From contig JHYK01000003.1 of NCBI GenBank assembly GCA_000621405.1, positions 124,001-188,000 on the forward strand: DNA of 64,000 bases. Direction: 5' to 3'. The notes under the pieces are model-generated. The model was not told where the DNA came from. It saw only the letters and a program-made list of their open reading frames with translations, and searched no databases. The translations under genes were made by a program, and so were the position numbers. Source of the stretch: Lachnospiraceae bacterium AC3007. Lineage in GTDB: Bacteria > Bacillota > Clostridia > Lachnospirales > Lachnospiraceae. Of this stretch, positions 44,162 to 53,354 are shown piece after piece. Position 1 is the first letter of the stretch, and the number at the start of each line of letters is the position of its first letter.

Positions 44162-45031
44162 ATGGCAAGAGTCAAAGTCAAAAGAAGAGGGTTCAAGATC
44201 CCGCCGGGATACATGCTCTTCATACTCACAGTTTTATCCGTTATTCTCATGATCCTAAGCTTTACAACGGATATCGTGCCTGCAGTGTTTAACGGCATTG
44301 CAGGTTATACTTTTATGCCCTTTAAGAACGGTCTCACCGAGGTGGCAACCTATGCCAATAACAGAGCCGATGATTTCAGGGAGGTAAGTGAGGTCGTCTC
44401 CGAGAACAAGGTATTAAGGGAAAAAGTGGACGAACTGACCGAAAAGAACGACCGCCTTGTGGAGGAGAGATTCGAACTCATAGAGCTCAGAGAGCTTTTG
44501 AGTCTTGATAATGAATATGAGGAATATGACAAGGTAGGAGCCAGGGTCACTGGGAAGGATCCCGGCAACTGGTACTCCGTCTTCATAATCGACAAAGGAG
44601 AAAATGACGGCATACGCGAAGGCATGAACGTGATCGCGCATTCCGGACTTGTGGGTATCATTACAAAGACCGGGCCCAACTGGTCCCAGGTCAGATCCAT
44701 AATAGATGATGAGAGCAATGTATCCGGAAGGATGCTCAATACCTCTGACAATCTCATAGTCTTCGGTAATCTTGAATCCATAAAGGAAGGAACCATAGAA
44801 TTCGGACAGCTGTCCGATCCGGATGACGAAGTAGCTGTCGGTGACAAGATCGTCACCAGCAATATCTCCGACAGGTATCTTCCGGGCATAGCGATAGGCT
44901 ATATCAAGACTATCGAGAAAGACCCCAACAACCTTACAAAATCAGGCACTCTTACTCCCGTGGTCGATTTCGAGCATATCGATGTCGTGCTCGTGATCAC
45001 GGATATGAAGGAGGAGGGCAATGTAGGATGA
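44162..45031 (+). CDS. mreC: Rod shape-determining protein MreC
   Basis: 289 aa. One N-terminal membrane span (about 15-38), a coiled coil (about 65-115, VSENKVLREKVDELTEKNDR) and the extracellular beta domain with GARVTGKDPGNWYSVFIIDK and a conserved EGMNVIAHSGLVGIITKTG. Scaffold linking MreB to PBP2. Overlaps mreD by 4 bp. Confidence 0.95.
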   Translation: MARVKVKRRGFKIPPGYMLFILTVLSVILMILSFTTDIVPAVFNGIAGYTFMPFKNGLTEVATYANNRADDFREVSEVVSENKVLREKVDELTEKNDRLVEERFELIELRELLSLDNEYEEYDKVGARVTGKDPGNWYSVFIIDKGENDGIREGMNVIAHSGLVGIITKTGPNWSQVRSIIDDESNVSGRMLNTSDNLIVFGNLESIKEGTIEFGQLSDPDDEVAVGDKIVTSNISDRYLPGIAIGYIKTIEKDPNNLTKSGTLTPVVDFEHIDVVLVITDMKEEGNVG

Positions 45032-45531
45032 AAAGAGTCGTTGAGGTAGTCTGTATTTTTTTGTTTTTTTTACTCCAGAGCACGCTTTTTCAGCATATAT
45101 CATTTGCGGGCATAGTTCCCAACCTTATGATAATCGCGACCAGTGCCTTCGGATTCATGGAAGGAAGAGTCGACGGCATGTGTGTCGGCTTTGTCTGCGG
45201 ACTCCTGACCGACATTTTTTACGGGAGCGTACTTGGGCTTAATGCCCTTATCTACCTCTATATCGGATATGCCAACGGGGCTGCAAACAGGGGCTTCTAT
45301 CCCGACGACATCAAATTCCCCCTGCTTTTTATCTCAATATCCGATCTTTTATATCTTATGCTTACCTATTTCACGGGATTCCTGTTCAGAGCGAGATTTG
45401 ATCTGGGCTATTATTTCATAAGGCTCATGATCCCTGAGCTCATATATACGATCGCCCTTTCGCTGCTCATCTATCTTCCTTTGAGAAGGGTTTTCGTGCG
45501 TATCGACAGGAGAAGAGAAGAGGACGAATGA
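45028..45531 (+). CDS. mreD: Rod shape-determining protein MreD
   Basis: 167 aa, hydrophobic with about five spans. The first span (VVCIFLFFLLQSTLFQHISF), the loop RVDGMCVGFVCGLLTDIFYG and ALIYLYIGYANG fit the MreD family. Membrane part of the elongasome. Overlaps the PBP2 gene by 4 bp. Confidence 0.93.
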   Translation: MKRVVEVVCIFLFFLLQSTLFQHISFAGIVPNLMIIATSAFGFMEGRVDGMCVGFVCGLLTDIFYGSVLGLNALIYLYIGYANGAANRGFYPDDIKFPLLFISISDLLYLMLTYFTGFLFRARFDLGYYFIRLMIPELIYTIALSLLIYLPLRRVFVRIDRRREEDE

Positions 45532-48440
45532 GAGACTTTCTTAAGAGGCTTAGCGACAGGATAGTTGGACTTCTGACGACCCGTATCTTCATACTTGGTC
45601 TGTTTTTGCTGTTCCTTACATCTCTTGTCGTATACAGGCTCTTTGTTCTGCAGATCGTAAGGGGAGAGGAATACCAGACTAATTTTGCACTGAAGATAGA
45701 GCGTGAGAAATCAATAAAGGCGACCAGAGGCACGATCTATGACCGGAACGGCGTAGTTCTTGCCGAAGACAAGCTCGCATATTCAGTCACGATAGAGGAT
45801 AACTATGACGCCAACTCCACAAGGGATATGGATATCAATAATACGATCCTGTCACTTATAGATATCGTTGAGAGTAACGGAGATACCCTTGATTCCATGG
45901 ACTTCGATATCATCATCGATGACAGCGGCAATTATCAGTTCACGGTCAGCGGGACCGCTCTTTTGAGGTTCCTGGCCGACTGCTACGGACATACGAGGAC
46001 TGATGAGCTCAAGGTCAAAGAGCGCAACGCCACTCCGGATGACGTGATAGAGCATCTTTGCGACAAGAAGATGTTCGGCATAGGACTGTATACTGAAAAT
46101 GAAGACGGCAAATATGATTTCGAGCCCATGGCGGGACTTACCAAGTCTCAGATACTGAAGACTGTAAGGATAAGGATGGCCATGTTCTCAAATTCCTATC
46201 AGAAGTATCTTTCTTCGACTGTCGCTACCGATGTCAATGAGAATACCGTGGCTCAGATAATGGAGAACAAAGATACGCTCCAGGGCGTGGATATAGCGGA
46301 GGATACGATAAGGGTATATATCGACGATCCTTCGATGAGCCATATCCTCGGATATACCGGAAAGATATCCGATGAAGAGCTCGTACAGCTCAACGAGGCT
46401 GATCCTGAGCAGAGATATCCCCATCATTACGAGCTGAACGATATGGTCGGCAAAGCTGGCATAGAGCAGGTCATGGAGAGGGAGCTGCAGGGGACAAAGG
46501 GAAGCCAGGAGATCTTCGTGGATAATCTCGGCCGTATCACTGAGACAGGAGTGAGGCGTGATCCGGTGGCGGGCAATGATCTTACACTTACCATAGATTC
46601 TGACCTGCAGAGCGCGATGTATAAGATACTGGAACAGAAGATCGCCGGAATCGTGGTGTCCAAGATCAGGAATATCAGATACCAGGATATGGATGAAGAT
46701 GCTGCATCGGCCGATATCGTCATCCCGATCGATAATATCTATTATGCTCTTATCAACAACAACGTTATTTCTCTTTCTCATATGGCAAGCGAGATAGCTT
46801 ATCCCAATGAGACGGATGTACAGGAGATCTTTGACAACAAGCTGACCGGGACTCTTAACTCACTTCGCTTTGAGCTCACAGAGCAGGAGACGATATATAA
46901 CGATCTTGACCCCGAGATGCAGGAATATGAAAGCTATATCGTATCCATGCTCATGGATGATAATATCAGGGTGCTCGACCGCACTCTTATCCCCGAAGGA
47001 GATCCCGTTCAGCAGGAATGGGTCAATGGTGACATATCGCTTGCGGAATACCTGAAGGATGCGATAGCAAAAGGCTATATAGAAGTCACCTCGGTCACCG
47101 AGGACGTTAACGAATACTCCGATACCACAGAGGTCTATAATTCACTTGTTGATTTTATAATGGATGAACTGATCCGTGACAACAAGTTTTCCAAGAGCCT
47201 CTATAAATATCTCATACGTGCGGAAGAGATCTCGGGATATCAGATATGCATGATCCTTTTTGAGCAGGGGATAATCTCCAATGAAGAAAGAGAGATGGAG
47301 AGTCTTCAGAGCGGTGAGATAACCCCTTATCAGCTGATCACATCATGTCTCAAGAATCTTCAGATCACTCCGGCCCAGCTGGCATTGGACCCCTGTACGG
47401 GATCTTCCGTGCTGACGGATCCCAATACAGGTGAAGTCCTTGCCATGGTCACCTATCCCGGATACGACGACAACATGATGGCGAATTCCGTCGACGCCGA
47501 TTATTTCAATAAGATAAATAATGACCTGTCGCTTCCTCTCTACAATAACGCTACCCAGCAGCGAACCGCTCCCGGATCCACCTTCAAGCCTATATCCACG
47601 ACTGCGGGACTTGAGGAGGGCGTCATTACCACAGGCGAGATCATCACCTGCGAGGGAGTGTATGAAAAGGTCGAGCAGGATAATAAGAGTCCGAGATGCT
47701 GGATATATCCGGGCAATCACGGACCGCTCAATGTCGTCGGCGGTATCAAGAATTCCTGTAACTATTATTTCTACGAAGTCGGATACAGACTCAGCCTGAA
47801 GCCCAACGGACTGTATGATTCCGACATGGGACTTATCAAACTGAAGCAGTACTGTGACATGTACGGTCTTACCGATAAGAGCGGTGTGGAGATTCCGGAG
47901 AATACGCCTAATGTATCGGATCTGGACTCTGTCAGATCTGCCATAGGACAGGGTACCCACAACTATACCACGACTCAGCTGGCACGCTATGTAACGGCTG
48001 TCGCTAACAGCGGAACAGTATATAATCTGAGCATCCTTGACCGTCTCAATTCATCCAACGGAGACCTGCTTGAGGAATATACTCCGACTATCAGGAACAG
48101 GATGAATGTGCAGGAGTCTACTTGGAATGCCATCCACAGGGGCATGCTGGAGGCGGCGTCCACTTATTCTGCTTTTGAAGATTTTCCGGTCATGATCGCC
48201 GGCAAGACAGGTACGGCTCAGCAGACGACCACACGCCCCAACCACGCTCTTTTTATCTGCTATGCGCCTTATGACAGGCCGCAGATAGCGGTAGCAACCA
48301 GGATAGCATATGGATATACTTCATCCAATGCCGCATCCACGACCAAGGATATCATCAACTATTACTTCAAACTTCAGGATCCGGAGGACATCATTACCGG
48401 TGTCGCCGATACATCAATGGGTGAAGCTTATCTTGACTGA
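45528..48440 (+). CDS. mrdA: Penicillin-binding protein 2 (elongation transpeptidase) with large insertion
   Basis: 970 aa, much longer than the usual 600-700. One N-terminal span (about 19-42), a PBP dimerisation domain (KATRGTIYDRNGVVLAED at 64-81; GKAGIEQVMERELQG at 308-322), then the transpeptidase domain. Catalytic motifs are intact: Ser684-TFK in APGSTFKP, Ser743-Cys-Asn and Lys893-Thr-Gly. Between DLQSAMYKILE (about 359-369) and GSSVLTDPNTGEVLAMVTYPG (625-645) there is an inserted segment of about 250 residues with acidic and helical character. It crosslinks peptidoglycan with RodA during elongation. Similar insertions occur in PBP2 of related Clostridia as far as I recall. Confidence 0.93.
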   Translation: MRDFLKRLSDRIVGLLTTRIFILGLFLLFLTSLVVYRLFVLQIVRGEEYQTNFALKIEREKSIKATRGTIYDRNGVVLAEDKLAYSVTIEDNYDANSTRDMDINNTILSLIDIVESNGDTLDSMDFDIIIDDSGNYQFTVSGTALLRFLADCYGHTRTDELKVKERNATPDDVIEHLCDKKMFGIGLYTENEDGKYDFEPMAGLTKSQILKTVRIRMAMFSNSYQKYLSSTVATDVNENTVAQIMENKDTLQGVDIAEDTIRVYIDDPSMSHILGYTGKISDEELVQLNEADPEQRYPHHYELNDMVGKAGIEQVMERELQGTKGSQEIFVDNLGRITETGVRRDPVAGNDLTLTIDSDLQSAMYKILEQKIAGIVVSKIRNIRYQDMDEDAASADIVIPIDNIYYALINNNVISLSHMASEIAYPNETDVQEIFDNKLTGTLNSLRFELTEQETIYNDLDPEMQEYESYIVSMLMDDNIRVLDRTLIPEGDPVQQEWVNGDISLAEYLKDAIAKGYIEVTSVTEDVNEYSDTTEVYNSLVDFIMDELIRDNKFSKSLYKYLIRAEEISGYQICMILFEQGIISNEEREMESLQSGEITPYQLITSCLKNLQITPAQLALDPCTGSSVLTDPNTGEVLAMVTYPGYDDNMMANSVDADYFNKINNDLSLPLYNNATQQRTAPGSTFKPISTTAGLEEGVITTGEIITCEGVYEKVEQDNKSPRCWIYPGNHGPLNVVGGIKNSCNYYFYEVGYRLSLKPNGLYDSDMGLIKLKQYCDMYGLTDKSGVEIPENTPNVSDLDSVRSAIGQGTHNYTTTQLARYVTAVANSGTVYNLSILDRLNSSNGDLLEEYTPTIRNRMNVQESTWNAIHRGMLEAASTYSAFEDFPVMIAGKTGTAQQTTTRPNHALFICYAPYDRPQIAVATRIAYGYTSSNAASTTKDIINYYFKLQDPEDIITGVADTSMGEAYLD

Positions 48441-48461
48441 TGCACAAAGAGGAGCCTTGTC

Positions 48462-49598
48462 ATGGGAAGATACAACATTAGAAATTATAATTTTCTGCTT
48501 GTGATCGCCTCGATCTCGCTTGCCGTATACGGGATCATAATCATCGGGAGCGCAAAGGAGTCTGTGCAGAGCCATCAGATACAGGGACTTGTCATGGGGC
48601 TTGTCGTTATGCTCGTAGTATCCCTGATAAGCTACAGGTTCCTGCTGAAATTCGGCTGGCTGTACTATCTGGTCGCGATAGGCCTTCTGCTTTTGGTCGA
48701 ATTCTTCGGTGAAAGTGTCAACAATGCAAAGAGATGGCTCGTTGTGGCAGGTATTCAGATCCAGCCCTCAGAGGCCGCGAAGATACTTCTGATACTCTTT
48801 CTTGCGTATTTTATCTCCAGATGGGAAGAGAAGATCAACAGGGCTCCCGTTCTTCTCATTATCGTGGCATTAATGGGAGTGCCTATCTATCTGATACTCG
48901 GAGAGCCTGATCTTTCGACCAGTATAGTCGTGATGTTCATTTTTGCTTCAATGCTTTATATCGGCGGACTGTCTTACAGGATAATCGGAGCGCTCGCAGC
49001 TGTAGCGCTTCCTGTTATCATAATCGGTATCTTCCTTGTCCTGCAGCCCAATCAGGAGATCATAGAGACTTACCAGCAGACAAGGATACTAGCCTGGCTT
49101 CAGCCGGACAAGTATCAGGATACTGCCGGATATCAGCAGCAGAATTCCATAGTGGCCATAGGAAGCGGAAGACTGAAGGGCAAAGGCTACAAGACTAATG
49201 AGGTCGGATCCGTCAAAAACGGGAATTTCATATCCGAGCCGCAGACTGACTTTATAATGGCTGTGGCAGGAGAGGAGCTTGGATTTGCGGGGTGTATACT
49301 CATGGTATGTCTTTTCGCCTTTACTTCGGGGATCATCATTCATGTGGGAAGGAGGGCTCCGGATATCTCAGGCACGCTGATCTGTGCCGGTGTGGCTGCC
49401 CACATCGGCTTCCAGTCATTTGCGAATATAGGAGTTGCAACGGGACTTCTGCCCAATACCGGACTGCCTCTTCCTTTTATCAGCTACGGGTCCACTTCAC
49501 TTGTCTGTCTTCTGGCAGAGATAGGTCTTGTGCTCAATGTGGGACTGATGAGCGGCAATCCGCGTCAGAATGCGCCTCTGACGTTCTATCTGGAGTGA
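48462..49598 (+). CDS. rodA: FtsW/RodA/SpoVE family glycan polymerase
   Basis: 378 aa, ten membrane helices expected. Motifs: NAKRWLVVAGIQIQPSEAAK (glycan polymerase signature with the Trp-Arg), LGEPDLSTSIV, GSGRLKGKG, TDFIMAVAGEELGFAG, and NTGLPLPFISYGSTS. Assembles glycan strands for elongation. RBS GAGGAG before ATG. In many Clostridia minCDE lie between PBP2 and rodA; here only 21 bp separate them. Confidence 0.95.
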   Translation: MGRYNIRNYNFLLVIASISLAVYGIIIIGSAKESVQSHQIQGLVMGLVVMLVVSLISYRFLLKFGWLYYLVAIGLLLLVEFFGESVNNAKRWLVVAGIQIQPSEAAKILLILFLAYFISRWEEKINRAPVLLIIVALMGVPIYLILGEPDLSTSIVVMFIFASMLYIGGLSYRIIGALAAVALPVIIIGIFLVLQPNQEIIETYQQTRILAWLQPDKYQDTAGYQQQNSIVAIGSGRLKGKGYKTNEVGSVKNGNFISEPQTDFIMAVAGEELGFAGCILMVCLFAFTSGIIIHVGRRAPDISGTLICAGVAAHIGFQSFANIGVATGLLPNTGLPLPFISYGSTSLVCLLAEIGLVLNVGLMSGNPRQNAPLTFYLE

Positions 49599-49620
49599 TT
49601 TTATATTGTTACCCGGGGTT

Positions 49621-49920
49621 CCCTCGAATATATGATATCATCTCGCGCTCGGATGTTTCTAAACTCGCCTGCAGTCTTATAGACGAGATTTCGCTCCGCA
49701 CTGTTCCGTGCTAAAAAGCTGCACGGCCATCGCAGGACGATGCCATTCGCGCATGGCGCTCATAAACGGCATTCAAAACATGCCAAAGGGCATGTTTTGC
49801 GCGAAATCTATAAGACTTTGTCTCGTTAAGAAACACCGGCTTATTGCTCGGTTGATATCATATATCCTGCGGGCCCCTCAGATATTTGACATGCCCTCGC
49901 ACTCGCATGGTTCTAAAAGG
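49621..49920. repeat. Structured intergenic repeat region upstream of mgsA
   Basis: The 408-bp gap between rodA and mgsA holds no gene. It has two diverged direct copies at about 49621-49666 and 49875-49920 (both start CCCTC, share CTCGC-CTCG and TTCTAAA; about 33 of the first 43 positions match). Nested between are inverted pairs: 49628-49640 with 49853-49865 (ATATATGATATCA), 49673-49682 with 49808-49817 (AGTCTTATAG), and a perfect central hairpin at 49774-49799 (CAAAACATGCC, loop AAAG). A smaller hairpin GCCAT/ATGGC lies at 49742-49757. This could be a structured RNA or a palindromic mobile remnant. Confidence 0.65.
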
Positions 49921-49973
49921 CTTTGGGCTCCCGCTATTGTAACGGGAGGAACTATGCACCCGCCGGAATAATA

Positions 49974-49982
49974 TGGTATAAT
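49974..49982 (+). promoter_or_regulatory. Extended -10 promoter for mgsA
   Basis: TGGTATAAT is an extended -10, 25 bp before the TTG start. No good -35 is seen. Just upstream CTCCCG/CGGGAG (49928-49948) can form a small hairpin. The RBS GAGGGGTAGG follows. Confidence 0.6.
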
Positions 49983-50006
49983 CTACTTCTGTGAGGGGTA
50001 GGTATT

Positions 50007-50405
50007 TTGAATATTGCTTTGATCGCGCATGACGCAAAGAAAAAGCTGATGCAGAATTTCTGCATTGCGTATCGGGGGATACTTGACAAGCATCGGCTGT
50101 ATGCGACGGAGACAACTGGTCGGCTCATAGAAGAGGTCACCGGTCTTCAGCTGCACAAGTATCTTGCAGGACACCTGGGAGGAGAACAGCAGATAGGAGC
50201 GCTCATCGAATCAAATGAGCTTGATCTTGTCATTTTCTTAACTGATCCTGATTCCGCCCAGAGTCACGAGATGTCATTGAACAGGAGTATAGGCAGGCTT
50301 TGTGATATCCATAATATCCCGATAGCCACAAATCTTGCTACGGCCGAGCTTCTGATCAAATCGCTTGACAGAGGAGACATGGAGTGGCGTGAGATGTATA
50401 AATAG
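50007..50405 (+). CDS. mgsA: Methylglyoxal synthase family protein
   Basis: 132 aa with a TTG start. Converts dihydroxyacetone phosphate to methylglyoxal when phosphate is limiting. Motifs: NIALIAHDAKKKLMQNF with the conserved Asp, YATETTGRLIEEVTGL (phosphate binding), HLGGEQQIGALI and CDIHNIPIATNLATAELL. Compared with the E. coli enzyme, the catalytic base of GGDQQ is Glu (GGEQQ) and the HDPD motif reads HEMS, so one catalytic Asp is absent. The Glu variant is common in relatives as I recall. Position after rodA is conserved in Firmicutes. Confidence 0.85.
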   Translation: MNIALIAHDAKKKLMQNFCIAYRGILDKHRLYATETTGRLIEEVTGLQLHKYLAGHLGGEQQIGALIESNELDLVIFLTDPDSAQSHEMSLNRSIGRLCDIHNIPIATNLATAELLIKSLDRGDMEWREMYK

Positions 50406-51372
50406 ACAGATCGCAGTCTGCCTGACTGCAGTTATCCTGACTATTGTCTTATCCGGCTGTGGTGAGTTGTCATACGGCCTTCCTTATGATCTGAACAATT
50501 CAAAGAGTGCGTATCAGTTTGATACACAGAATGAACGTGAATGCGCGCAGGCCTTTGCGTCCAATCTCTGTATTCCCGGCGAGGAGTCCGGGGATGAAAA
50601 TGAAACGGCCTTCGGGCCGGATTCTTATTCTGCGGCGATGCTCTTCGATCTGAAGGGCAGGAAGACCCTGTATTGCAAAAGTCCATATGAAAGACTGTAT
50701 CCTGCCAGTATGACAAAGGTCCTTACAGCTATTGTCGCCATGGAAAACTGCGACATGGACCGTGTCCTGGTAGCGGACGAAAGCTGTGTCCTTACTGCCA
50801 ACGATGTACAGAAGATCAAGCTTAAGCCCGGAGATACCATGACTCTTGACCAGGCGCTTCATATACTCCTTATTTATTCCGCAAATGACGTCGCGAATCT
50901 CATCGCCGTGAATGTGGCGGGTTCAGTGGACGCTTTTGCCGAGATGATGAATGAGGAGGCTGTAGCGTTAGGAGCCACGAATTCCCACTTCATGAATCCT
51001 TCCGGCCTTCATGACGAAAACCACTATACCACGGCATATGATATGTATCTTATTTTCAATAAGGCCATAAGCTTCGGCAAGTTCATTGAGATCATCAGCA
51101 TGACCGACTATTCTACCGTATATCATGATTCGGCAGGCGCTGATATTACTGTTGAGTGTGAGACTACCAACAGATACCTTAAGGGACAGTATCCTCCTCC
51201 TGCAGCCGCCAATGTTATAGGAGGCAAGACGGGCACGACCCAGGCCGCCGGGACATGTCTTGTTCTTCTTACAAAGGATCCGTCGGATAATTCCTATATC
51301 TCTGTCGTCATGAACGCTCAGAACGTCGATGTCCTGTATACAAAGATGAACAGCATGCTGGAGCTGCTGTAA
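50389..51372 (+). CDS. D-alanyl-D-alanine carboxypeptidase, lipoprotein form
   Basis: 327 aa from a GTG at 50389. This start is preferred over a TTG at 50365 because GGAG lies 4 nt upstream. A hydrophobic signal ends in the lipobox LSGCG, so the enzyme should be anchored outside by a lipid. Serine peptidase S11 motifs: SMTK in YPASMTKVLTAIVAME (SxxK), YSANDVANL (SxN) and GGKTGTTQAAG (KTG). It trims the terminal D-Ala of peptidoglycan pentapeptides. It overlaps mgsA by 17 bp, an unexpected coupling of wall trimming and glycolytic bypass genes. Confidence 0.92.
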   Translation: MRCINRQIAVCLTAVILTIVLSGCGELSYGLPYDLNNSKSAYQFDTQNERECAQAFASNLCIPGEESGDENETAFGPDSYSAAMLFDLKGRKTLYCKSPYERLYPASMTKVLTAIVAMENCDMDRVLVADESCVLTANDVQKIKLKPGDTMTLDQALHILLIYSANDVANLIAVNVAGSVDAFAEMMNEEAVALGATNSHFMNPSGLHDENHYTTAYDMYLIFNKAISFGKFIEIISMTDYSTVYHDSAGADITVECETTNRYLKGQYPPPAAANVIGGKTGTTQAAGTCLVLLTKDPSDNSYISVVMNAQNVDVLYTKMNSMLELL

Positions 51373-51379
51373 AAACGAC

Positions 51380-51408
51380 TAGGCACTTTTTCGTGTTTAT
51401 GTTATAAT
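51380..51408 (+). promoter_or_regulatory. Sigma-A-type promoter for small P-loop gene
   Basis: TAGGCA (4 of 6 match to TTGACA) at 51380-51385, 17-bp spacer and TATAAT at 51403-51408. A strong RBS (AAGGAGGG) follows before the ATG at 51445. Confidence 0.65.
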
Positions 51409-51444
51409 CTCAGTACATTCGTTTTTATTTAAGGAGGGTCCTCT

Positions 51445-51864
51445 ATGATACAGCTTATATTGGGAGAGAAGGGAAAAGGAAAGACGAAAGTCCTGCTCGA
51501 CAAGGCTAACGAGGCAGCTAAGAGCGCCAAGGGAAGTCTTGTATTCGTGGATAAGGACTCGTCCCATATCCTTGAGCTCAAGAATTCCATCAGACTGGTG
51601 GATGTAAGCAAATATGCTTTATCTAGTTCGGATGAATTTTATGGATTTACGGCCGGGATCATTTCCGCCGATCACGACCTCGAGCAGTTATTTATAGATG
51701 CTCTGCTCCTGACAGCTTATATCAAGGATGACGATTATATCGATCTTTTGAGAAAGATAGACAGGCTGAGCGAGACTTACGGCATCACGGTCACCATCAG
51801 CATGTCAGTTACGAAGGATCAGCTCCCCGGAGATATGGCCGATAAAGTGATTGTGGCTTTATAA
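51445..51864 (+). CDS. Small P-loop protein, unknown function
   Basis: 139 aa. An N-terminal Walker A-like motif GEKGKGKTKVLL starts at about residue 7. The rest shows a compact alternating alpha/beta pattern (LVFVDKDSS, VTISMSV), but no clear Walker B acid pair was found. Such proteins in this group are sometimes annotated as PilT-related, which the sequence does not support well. It stands alone between its own promoter and a terminator, with an unusually good RBS, so it may be well expressed. Confidence 0.75.
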   Translation: MIQLILGEKGKGKTKVLLDKANEAAKSAKGSLVFVDKDSSHILELKNSIRLVDVSKYALSSSDEFYGFTAGIISADHDLEQLFIDALLLTAYIKDDDYIDLLRKIDRLSETYGITVTISMSVTKDQLPGDMADKVIVAL

Positions 51865-51882
51865 TAACCGATCATAGTCTGG

Positions 51883-51907
51883 AAGGGCGGGGGAATCCCG
51901 CCCTTTT
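51883..51907 (+). terminator. Rho-independent terminator
   Basis: AAGGGCGGG / CCCGCCCTT stem (9 bp), loop GGAAT, and a short T-run within and after the arm (TTTTAT). Confidence 0.85.
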
Positions 51908-51944
51908 ATCATAGAAAGGGTTTTATTTCATATTTCAATGATCT

Positions 51945-53354
51945 ATGTCAGAACATAATCAGCCTGTAAGAAAACATTATATTAACGCCGGGACTCTGGT
52001 CTTCGGGGCCATCCTCGTCTATCTTGTCCTTATCATTTATTCAGGCATGCATGTCAAGCAGCTCGCCGGCTATGAGGTTACAGAGGGATCTCTGGCCGTG
52101 GACAGCACTTACAGGGGCATCGCCATAAGGGTAGAAGAGATAGTGACAGCCGACAACAACGGCTTTATTAATTATTATGCCGGAGAGGATGAGCATATCA
52201 GCAAGGGCGGTCTTGTATATTCCATCGATGAGTCCGGAGTGCTCTCCGAGATGATAAGGGACTCGGCGACCATCAATACCGTCCTTTCCGATTCAGCTCT
52301 GGAGGAACTGCGATCCGAGCTTACAGGTTTTGCCGTTATATATAATGACAGGAATTTCTATGATGTGTACCGTATGCAGGATTCCGTAAAAGGGACCATC
52401 AGGAAGCTTGCAAACCAGAGCGCTCTTGAAAACCTTAGGTCTGTCTCATCCAATGCGTACGGCGACCTCATAGATATGGGCTATGCCACAGACAGCGGGA
52501 TAGTTGTATACAATTATGACAATATGGAGAGTCTCACGCCTTCCATGATCAATGAAGAATCCTTCGATGAAGGCAAATACGATAAGACGCAGCTGGTTGA
52601 CGGTGATCTGGTATCTGCCGGAGATCCGGCCTACAAGCTTGTTACGAGCGAGAACTGGCAGGTCGTTTTCCCGATAGATGAGACTACGGCTTCGGCTATC
52701 AGCGAAAACGCTGTCGTTAAGACGAGATTTTTGAAGAATGATTATGAATCTTTGGCCAAATTTGAGATCATCACCAATGACAATAAAAACTACGGCGTTC
52801 TGTACTTTACTGATTCCATGATCTCATTCGCGACTGACAGATTTGTGGACATCGAGCTGGTTCTCGATGAGGTCAGGGGACTCAAAGTGCCTAATTCCGC
52901 GGTGGTCAGCAGGGAGTTCTATATCATACCGGCTTCTTTTGCATCGGATCCCGAAGCCAGGGACAGCACCACGTTTTTGCGAAGGATCTATCTGGAGGAC
53001 GGAACTGAGACCACTGAGCCTGTAAGCGCTGATATATACAACCGCGTTGGGGATGATCTCTATATAGATACGTCCGTCTTTGCAAACGGAGACGTCATCG
53101 TGATGCCGGGCTTCGGCGATACATTTATGGTCGGTCACAAGGAGACTCTCAGCGGAGTCTATAATATGAACAAGGGCTATGCAGACTTCACAAAGATAGA
53201 TGTGATCAATTCCAATAAGGAGTATTCGATAGTGGAATCACAATCCATGTATGATCTTCAGGTATATGATTATATCGTGCTCGACGGAGACGGTGTGAAT
53301 GACAGTGATTTTGTAACCGACACGGATCTTAAGAATGACAGGGAGCAGGAATGA
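51945..53354 (+). CDS. HlyD-like membrane adaptor protein
   Basis: 469 aa. A short cytosolic start, one membrane span (about 16-36, LVFGAILVYLVLIIYSG), then an extracellular region with barrel-sandwich/biotinyl-lipoyl-like halves (RGIAIRVEEIVTADNNGFIN ... HISKGGLVYSID and later VDGDLVSAGDPAYKLV) around a predicted helical hairpin. This is the plan of a HlyD/RND-type adaptor, but no exporter gene is adjacent. In Clostridia such genes often precede yggS-sepF, so a role in envelope or division is an inference. It overlaps yggS by 4 bp. Confidence 0.78.
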   Translation: MSEHNQPVRKHYINAGTLVFGAILVYLVLIIYSGMHVKQLAGYEVTEGSLAVDSTYRGIAIRVEEIVTADNNGFINYYAGEDEHISKGGLVYSIDESGVLSEMIRDSATINTVLSDSALEELRSELTGFAVIYNDRNFYDVYRMQDSVKGTIRKLANQSALENLRSVSSNAYGDLIDMGYATDSGIVVYNYDNMESLTPSMINEESFDEGKYDKTQLVDGDLVSAGDPAYKLVTSENWQVVFPIDETTASAISENAVVKTRFLKNDYESLAKFEIITNDNKNYGVLYFTDSMISFATDRFVDIELVLDEVRGLKVPNSAVVSREFYIIPASFASDPEARDSTTFLRRIYLEDGTETTEPVSADIYNRVGDDLYIDTSVFANGDVIVMPGFGDTFMVGHKETLSGVYNMNKGYADFTKIDVINSNKEYSIVESQSMYDLQVYDYIVLDGDGVNDSDFVTDTDLKNDREQE

